Source: Prunella strophiata (taxonomy: Eukaryota > Chordata > Aves > Passeriformes > Prunellidae). From it: a DNA stretch of 64,000 nt. Of this stretch, positions 58,328 to 64,000 are shown one piece after another; position 1 is the first letter of the stretch, and each line of letters opens with the position of its first letter. A model generated the notes under the pieces. It made no database searches, had not been told where the DNA came from, and saw only the letters and a list, made by a program, of their open reading frames with translations. The translations under genes and the position numbers were made by a program. Location of the stretch: the NCBI GenBank assembly GCA_036583965.1, contig JAZBQD010000034.1:4859222-4923221 (forward strand). The letters run 5' to 3'.

Positions 58328-61281
58328 AGGGATGATGATGATGAACGGGCACAAAAGTCAACTTGGCACCGATTTCCTGAAATCCCAGTGGTCCCTAACA
58401 GCAGCAGAGTGTCCTGGTGTCATCACCTGGGTCTGCTCAGGGGGAATTCAATGTCAGAGGTTCTCCACGTGCATCCCTGGGCTGCTCCAGGACTCCCTGA
58501 AGCCAAACAAACTCCCCAGGCTGTGCATGTTCCTGAAAGAAATGCTCAAGGTTTAAAAACCATGTCCACATCTGAGGAGAAACCGTGGAAATTTTACAGA
58601 ACAGGAGCAGCTCTCCATGGATGCACCAGAGGTCTGGGGCTGGATCCCTTCCTCCAGCACTTGTGCTTGGAAAGTTGGCCCTGGATCCTTTGGGATTTTG
58701 TTATCCTGGGCTATAAGCAGCTGGGAGATGAAAGCATCCAGGGGTGTCATGGGAGTGAGAGTGAGTTATTCTCCGACACACACACAGCCCTTAGCTCCCA
58801 GTTTATCCCATAAAATATTCCCAAGGGAACCAGCTCCCAGTGGGAAAGGTGGCTCAGTACCTTTATTTATAGCTCCTCTCTGTTTTTTGGAGCACCCACC
58901 CAGAAACTCCTCATTTATTCAGAGAATTGAGCAGAATCTGAATTCTGAATTCCATCCCCCTCTGGTCACATCTGCCCTGGGGTATTTTCCTTCCAGTGCA
59001 ATCCCTAAATGATTTCCAAGAATTTTGCACCAGGCTCAGCCACCCATTTTCCTTTGCTAACCAGCTCTCTGCTGATTAAACAATCCATTGTGGCTCACAG
59101 GGATTCTTTTTGTTTATTTTTAAAATAAATTGAGTGCTGGTGAAGGAATAGAAAGAGTTTCAACACCACCACACCCTCCCACACTGCAAAAAAATCCAAC
59201 TTCCAGCACAGTCAGGGCTGGATATCAGCTGCTCAAATTGAGGGATGGTCAGGATTGGGCAAATTTTTTTTTTCCCAAAAAATGGGGAGAAGGGAATGAA
59301 CAGAGCTCAGCAGGGATTTGGAGGAGGATGGGCTGGCTGCTCCCACTGGGATGGGAGAGAGAAGGAAGATCTGTTGCTGTGCTCAGTCCTAAAGCACTGC
59401 TGGGAACAGCCAGTCTGAATTTCCAAAATCCAGGGCTCCTTCCCCCTCATGGAAGCAGCTGAACCAGGTCCCTGCCTCCTCTCTTGTGGAGGATCTCATC
59501 CAAAATGATGCAACTGGAGAGGAAAAAACATCATTTATGGAGGCAAATGAAGGACTAATTCCCCTAAATTGGGATGTGAAGAGCAGAGTGTTCTGAGTCC
59601 CACAGATCCCAGAGATGAGCAGCAGCCCATTAAGGTGTCAGCACAATATCCACACAAACACAGCTCTTCACTTTGGCAGCAGGAGCAGCTTTAAAATCTC
59701 TTTTTTTGGCTGGTAATGAATCTCTTGGGGAGGATAAGTAACTTTGAAAAGATTTGCTTTGGTTCTCATGAAAGGGAAGGAGTTTTAGGCCTGGTTTGGG
59801 ATGCTCCTGGGGATGTTCAGGCTCTGTCTAAGAGGTGGCTCAGGAGTGAGGTGCCCTGGATGTGCACAGCCCTGCTCAGCTCCCTTCCAGCACTGGATGT
59901 CCCCTGCAAAAAGGGCTGGATTTGGTGCCCAAACTGAGCCCAAACCCCATTTCACCTGGGAGCCAAAGGAACTTCCACGTGTGGAATCATCAAAGGTGGC
60001 CCTGGCTCAAGATGAGTCCCCCCATTTTAAATACAATGCTGCATGATTGCCACTAATTAAAGGAATCAGCCTGGCTGCCTTCATCAAAACCTTTTTGGAG
60101 AAGAAATTTTGATTCTCAATTAGTCAGGAAAATACAGGGTTTATGGGAATTTAAATGCTGCTGGGGAAAATTTATGCTCCTAGCTGATTGCAGGCATCAA
60201 ATTAGAGCCTACTTATTATTTTTTGTCGTGATATCCAAACGTTTCAGGGTGAAAAGACAGATAAATTTACAGATAGAAAACTCCTCCCAGTTGGCAAACT
60301 GGTTTGACAGACTGGGGTTGTGCTGTGGTCACTGGATGATGCCCTTTTCCAGCAGGTTTTCCACTGGCAACCAGCAGCACTGTAATGCCAAGAGGAATTA
60401 AAAATGTGATTTTCCCCCAGCTCATCCTCACTGGGATGTGTCCCCTGCCATGGGAATGTGTCACCAAGTTGAGTTTGAGCCAGAATGAGATTTGCTGCTG
60501 CCTCAACTTCCAGAAGTGCTTATGGTAAATTTTTATATTAATATTAAAGTTTGAAATGTCTAAAGGCTGCTGTAACATGTTGGATTTGACCAGGGAGGGG
60601 TTTGGGTTTATTTGGGAATCAGTTTGTTGGCTTAAAAAAAAAATTAGTGAGTTTCTTACTTCACCTTCTCTATTTTTGATTGATGCTGAACACACTGGTC
60701 CCAGCTGTGCTCTCCCAAACATTTTAACTCACATCCAGAGTGTTTGCAGCATTAAACCTTACTTAATACTCCAAACTGCTGCCCTTGGTGCTCTGTTTTC
60801 TCCTGAAATCCCCTCCAAACAGCAGGGAATCCCTAAAACACCATCAGCACTGCCAAGAAAACCAGATGTTTTCTTTGTCAAACCAGAGCTGGGTGTCAGG
60901 AACGCTGGACAAGTGCTCCAAAGGCTCCCCCGTGCTGCAGAATTCCCGGCTGAGGCATCCCAGGGAATGGGGTTGATGTTTGCTCGGGGACAAGTCCCAG
61001 GAGCAGCTTTTTAAATGGTTTTGAAGCCTCGGTGATTAGGGAGGGATGAGGGAATCCCTCTCCGGGGAGCAGCACAAATGAGGTGGGGTGGAGGTAATGA
61101 GTGATTTACACCCTGCTCCTGGCGGGGACAGCCCGGGAATGGCAGCGACAGGATGGGGACAAAGCCAGGCTTACAGGAGCCTGCAAACCCCGCCTGGCTG
61201 GGCTCAGCTCCAGCCCTGGCTGAGCTCTGGAAAACTGCCCTGCTCTCCTGGAAAACCTCTGGGGCCATTTGCCACCTTCAC
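58328..61281. other. Intergenic, nothing recognised
   Basis: 3 kb of unique, AT-richer sequence. No gene, RNA or transposon was recognised. Confidence 0.35.
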
Positions 61282-62779
61282 CCTCTGGAAACCTCTGGAA
61301 ACATCTGGAAACCTCTGGAAACATCTGGAAACCTCTGGAAACCTCTGGAAACCTCTGGAAACCTCTGCAAACCTCTGGAAACCTCTGGAAACATCTGGAA
61401 ACCTCTGGAAACCTCTGGAAACCTCTGGAAACATCTGGAAACCTCTGGAAACATCTGGAAACCTCTGGAAACCTCTGGAAACCTCTGGAAACATCTGGAA
61501 ACCTCTGGAAACCTCTGGAAACATCTGGAAACCTCTGGAAACCTCTGGAAACCTCTGGAAACCTCTGGAAACATCTGGAAACCTCTGGAAACCTCTGGAA
61601 ACATCTGGAAACCTCTGGAAACATCTGGAAACCTCTGGAAACATCTGGAAACCTCTGGAAACATCTGGAAACCTCTGGAAACCTCTGGAAACATCTGGAA
61701 ACCTCTGGAAACCTCTGGAAACCTCTGGAAACATCTGGAAACCTCTGGAAACCTCTGGAAACCTCTGGAAACATCTGGAAACCTCTGGAAACCTCTGGAA
61801 ACCTCTGGAAACATCTGGAAACCTCTGGAAACCTCTGGAAACCTCTGGAAACCTCTGGAAACCTCTGGAAACCTCTGGAAACCTCTGGAAACCTCTGGAA
61901 ACCTCTGGAAACCTCTGGAAACCTCTGGAAACATCTGGAAACCTCTGGAAACATCTGGAAACCTCTGGAAACATCTGGAAACCTCTGGAAACCTCTGGAA
62001 ACCTCTGGAAACCTCTGGAAACATCTGGAAACCTCTGGAAACCTCTGGAAACCTCTGGAAACCTCTGGAAACCTCTGGAAACATCTGGAAACCTCTGGAA
62101 ACCTCTGGAAACCTCTGGAAACCTCTGGAAACCTCTGGAAACATCTGGAAACCTCTGGAAACCTCTGGAAACCTCTGGAAACCTCTGGAAACCTCTGGAA
62201 ACCTCTGGAAACATCTGGAAACCTCTGGAAACCTCTGGAAACCTCTGGAAACCTCTGGAAACCTCTGGAAACATCTGGAAACCTCTGGAAACCTCTGGAA
62301 ACCTCTGGAAACCTCTGGAAACCTCTGGAAACCTCTGGAAACCTCTGGAAACCTCTGGAAACCTCTGGAAACATCTGGAAACCTCTGGAAACCTCTGGAA
62401 ACATCTGGAAACCTCTGGAAACATCTGGAAACCTCTGGAAACCTCTGGAAACCTCTGGAAACCTCTGGAAACCTCTGGAAACCTCTGGAAACATCTGGAA
62501 ACCTCTGGAAACCTCTGGAAACCTCTGGAAACCTCTGGAAACATCTGGAAACCTCTGGAAACATCTGGAAACCTCTGGAAACATCTGGAAACCTCTGGAA
62601 ACCTCTGGAAACCTCTGGAAACATCTGGAAACCTCTGGAAACCTCTGGAAACCTCTGGAAACCTCTGGAAACCTCTGGAAACATCTGGAAACCTCTGGAA
62701 ACCTCTGGAAACCTCTGGAAACCTCTGGAAACATCTGGAAACCTCTGGAAACCTCTGGAAACCTCTGGAAACCTCTGCA
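61282..62779 (+). repeat. 10-bp minisatellite CCTCTGGAAA / CATCTGGAAA, ~150 copies
   Basis: 1.5 kb of 10-bp units that differ almost only at one position, C or A (CCTCTGGAAA or CATCTGGAAA). Two units read CTCTGCAAA: one near 61370, the other the last unit. Many stretches follow a C-C-C-A or C-A order. Open frames on both strands (ETSGNLWKPL and RGFQRFPEVS) are artefacts. Confidence 0.98.
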
Positions 62780-64000
62780 AAGGTGCCCTCAGCAGAGCCT
62801 GGAGAGTTTCCCCTTCAAGGCAACAATGACATCACAAGTATTTCTCTGCTTTATTCGTTCTGATGCAGCCGAGGGTTGTTGGAGAGCACTCAGTGATGCC
62901 TCGGAATAGCCATCATTAAAGGCTTCACCAGCGGCTCTCCCAAGCATTTTCCAGCAGTCAGGCATGCAGAATCCAGGTGTGGAACATTTTATTGCTGCCT
63001 GAAACAGCCCATAAAAGTTCCCTGCTCCTCCTGGGGCGGGAGGTGCTGCCAGGGCTGCCGAGGTCATTCCAGGCAGGAGGAACGAGGTGTGAATGCTCCC
63101 CACCCTCTGTGGCAGTCAGGGACTCTTTAAAGTATTAAAAACTCTTTTAAATTACAATTTTATGGGTGAAGAAGGGAGATAGTCTTGGTGAGAAACTCCT
63201 GTGGAGAGCACACTGTGAACTGCCTGATGTGACTCACAGGATTCCCACAGGGAAGAATCCTCTGCTTGCCCACTTTTACATTTTCCTTGCTCCTTGCTTA
63301 CCTTGGGAATGCCACCAGGATTTTGTTGGGGTTTTGTTGTGTTTTCTCCTTACCTAAACAGTAATTTTTTTCTCTTGCAGTTAATGGCAGTGCTGTCACA
63401 GCCTCTTTTAAACCCTGAGGAAGCTGCACTGGGAGCCCTGGTGGGCTCCACAAACAATTCTGCCCCTCAAAGCAGAGATACATCAACATTCACCCTCTTC
63501 AAATGCTGAGATCACCAGGACTGGCCAAATCTGAGTTCCTCTCTCCTGCCAGTGCCAGGGTTTGGATCACATCTCACACTTTGTGTGTCTCTGGGTGTCT
63601 CCATCATCCCTTTGTGTCCTTTTTGGGGACGGGCACTGCTTCCCCCCAGCCCTGAGGCAGAAGAGTGGCCCTTGGCACCACAGCCTGCCCTGCTGGACAG
63701 ATGGAGGTGCCAGCTGCCTCCCTCCTGCCCCCCAAAATTGACTTTTTTTGCCACTCCCCTGCCCAACATCCTCCTCAGGCACAGTTTCCACAGCCAGGCA
63801 AACAGACCTTGCCCTGGGATATCTTCCAACACAAAGATGAGATGCTTTTCTCTGACTGCTTTGTTTAAGACGTAGGAACCAGTTCCACAGTGGGACTGGG
63901 CCCAGCTTGGCCCTGTTCCCATCTCATAAATCCCAGGCTGACTTGGGAGAGTGCTGGTGAAGCCCTGCTGCAAAAAAACCCAGGGACATTTCTCTCTCCC
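62780..64000. other. Intergenic, nothing recognised
   Basis: Unique sequence. A good-looking acceptor (TTTTTTTCTCTTGCAG, ending about 63380) is followed by a 43-codon open frame ending at 63509, but there is no family resemblance or partner donor in view. Confidence 0.3.

Noticed and set aside
61088..62909. Long frames on both strands (ETSGNLWKPL, RGFQRFPEVS)
   Set aside because: Product of the 10-bp array in every frame.
63365..63509. Exon-like segment after a strong acceptor
   Set aside because: No family resemblance, and no partner donor or neighbouring exon in the window.

Overview
The window is vertebrate nuclear DNA from a bird, most likely a songbird. The evidence is the many short 3' fragments of CR1 LINEs (antisense 3' ends with the GGTTTGGGTTGGAAGG core, or sense ends reading GATGATCTTTAAGGTC), solo endogenous-retrovirus LTRs of avian type, compact GC-rich spacing and many minisatellites. 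Two genes can be supported. The last two coding exons of SH3TC2 lie on the + strand (3118-3739). The single large coding exon of ADRB2, the beta-2 adrenergic receptor, lies on the - strand (start codon at 46892, recognisable coding down to about 45729). They converge tail to tail, as the human orthologues do on 5q32; from general knowledge of synteny this is the chicken chromosome 13 equivalent.

Layout. 1-3117: a 46/50-bp minisatellite that repeats the 3' splice site of the next SH3TC2 exon. 3118-4565: SH3TC2 end and 3' UTR. 4566-36570: intergenic DNA with CR1 fragments, two solo LTRs, one 500-N gap and about ten minisatellites. 36570-37420: a longer, decayed CR1 reverse-transcriptase fragment. 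39417-45725: three very large arrays (17-bp, 11-bp, 5-bp), the last inside the ADRB2 C-terminal tail. 45726-47200: ADRB2 coding exon, 5' leader with a 9-codon upstream ORF, and a CCAAT/CRE-like/TATA-like promoter. 47237-64000: intergenic DNA with two more LTRs, a perfect 16-bp array of 124 copies, a 10-bp array of about 150 copies, and a second 500-N gap.

Tandem arrays cover roughly 17-18 kb, more than a quarter of the determined sequence, in about 20 unrelated families. Most of the longest open frames in the window are only these arrays read in frame. The two arrays that touch genes are the main points of interest. One multiplies a complete 3' splice signal (branch-site-like motif, pyrimidine tract, CAG and first exon bases) about 64 times before an SH3TC2 exon. 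The other is 509 exact copies of CCTGT that replaces or separates the last ~26 codons of ADRB2, including the expected PDZ-binding end. No CRISPR array, tRNA, rRNA or known microRNA was recognised.
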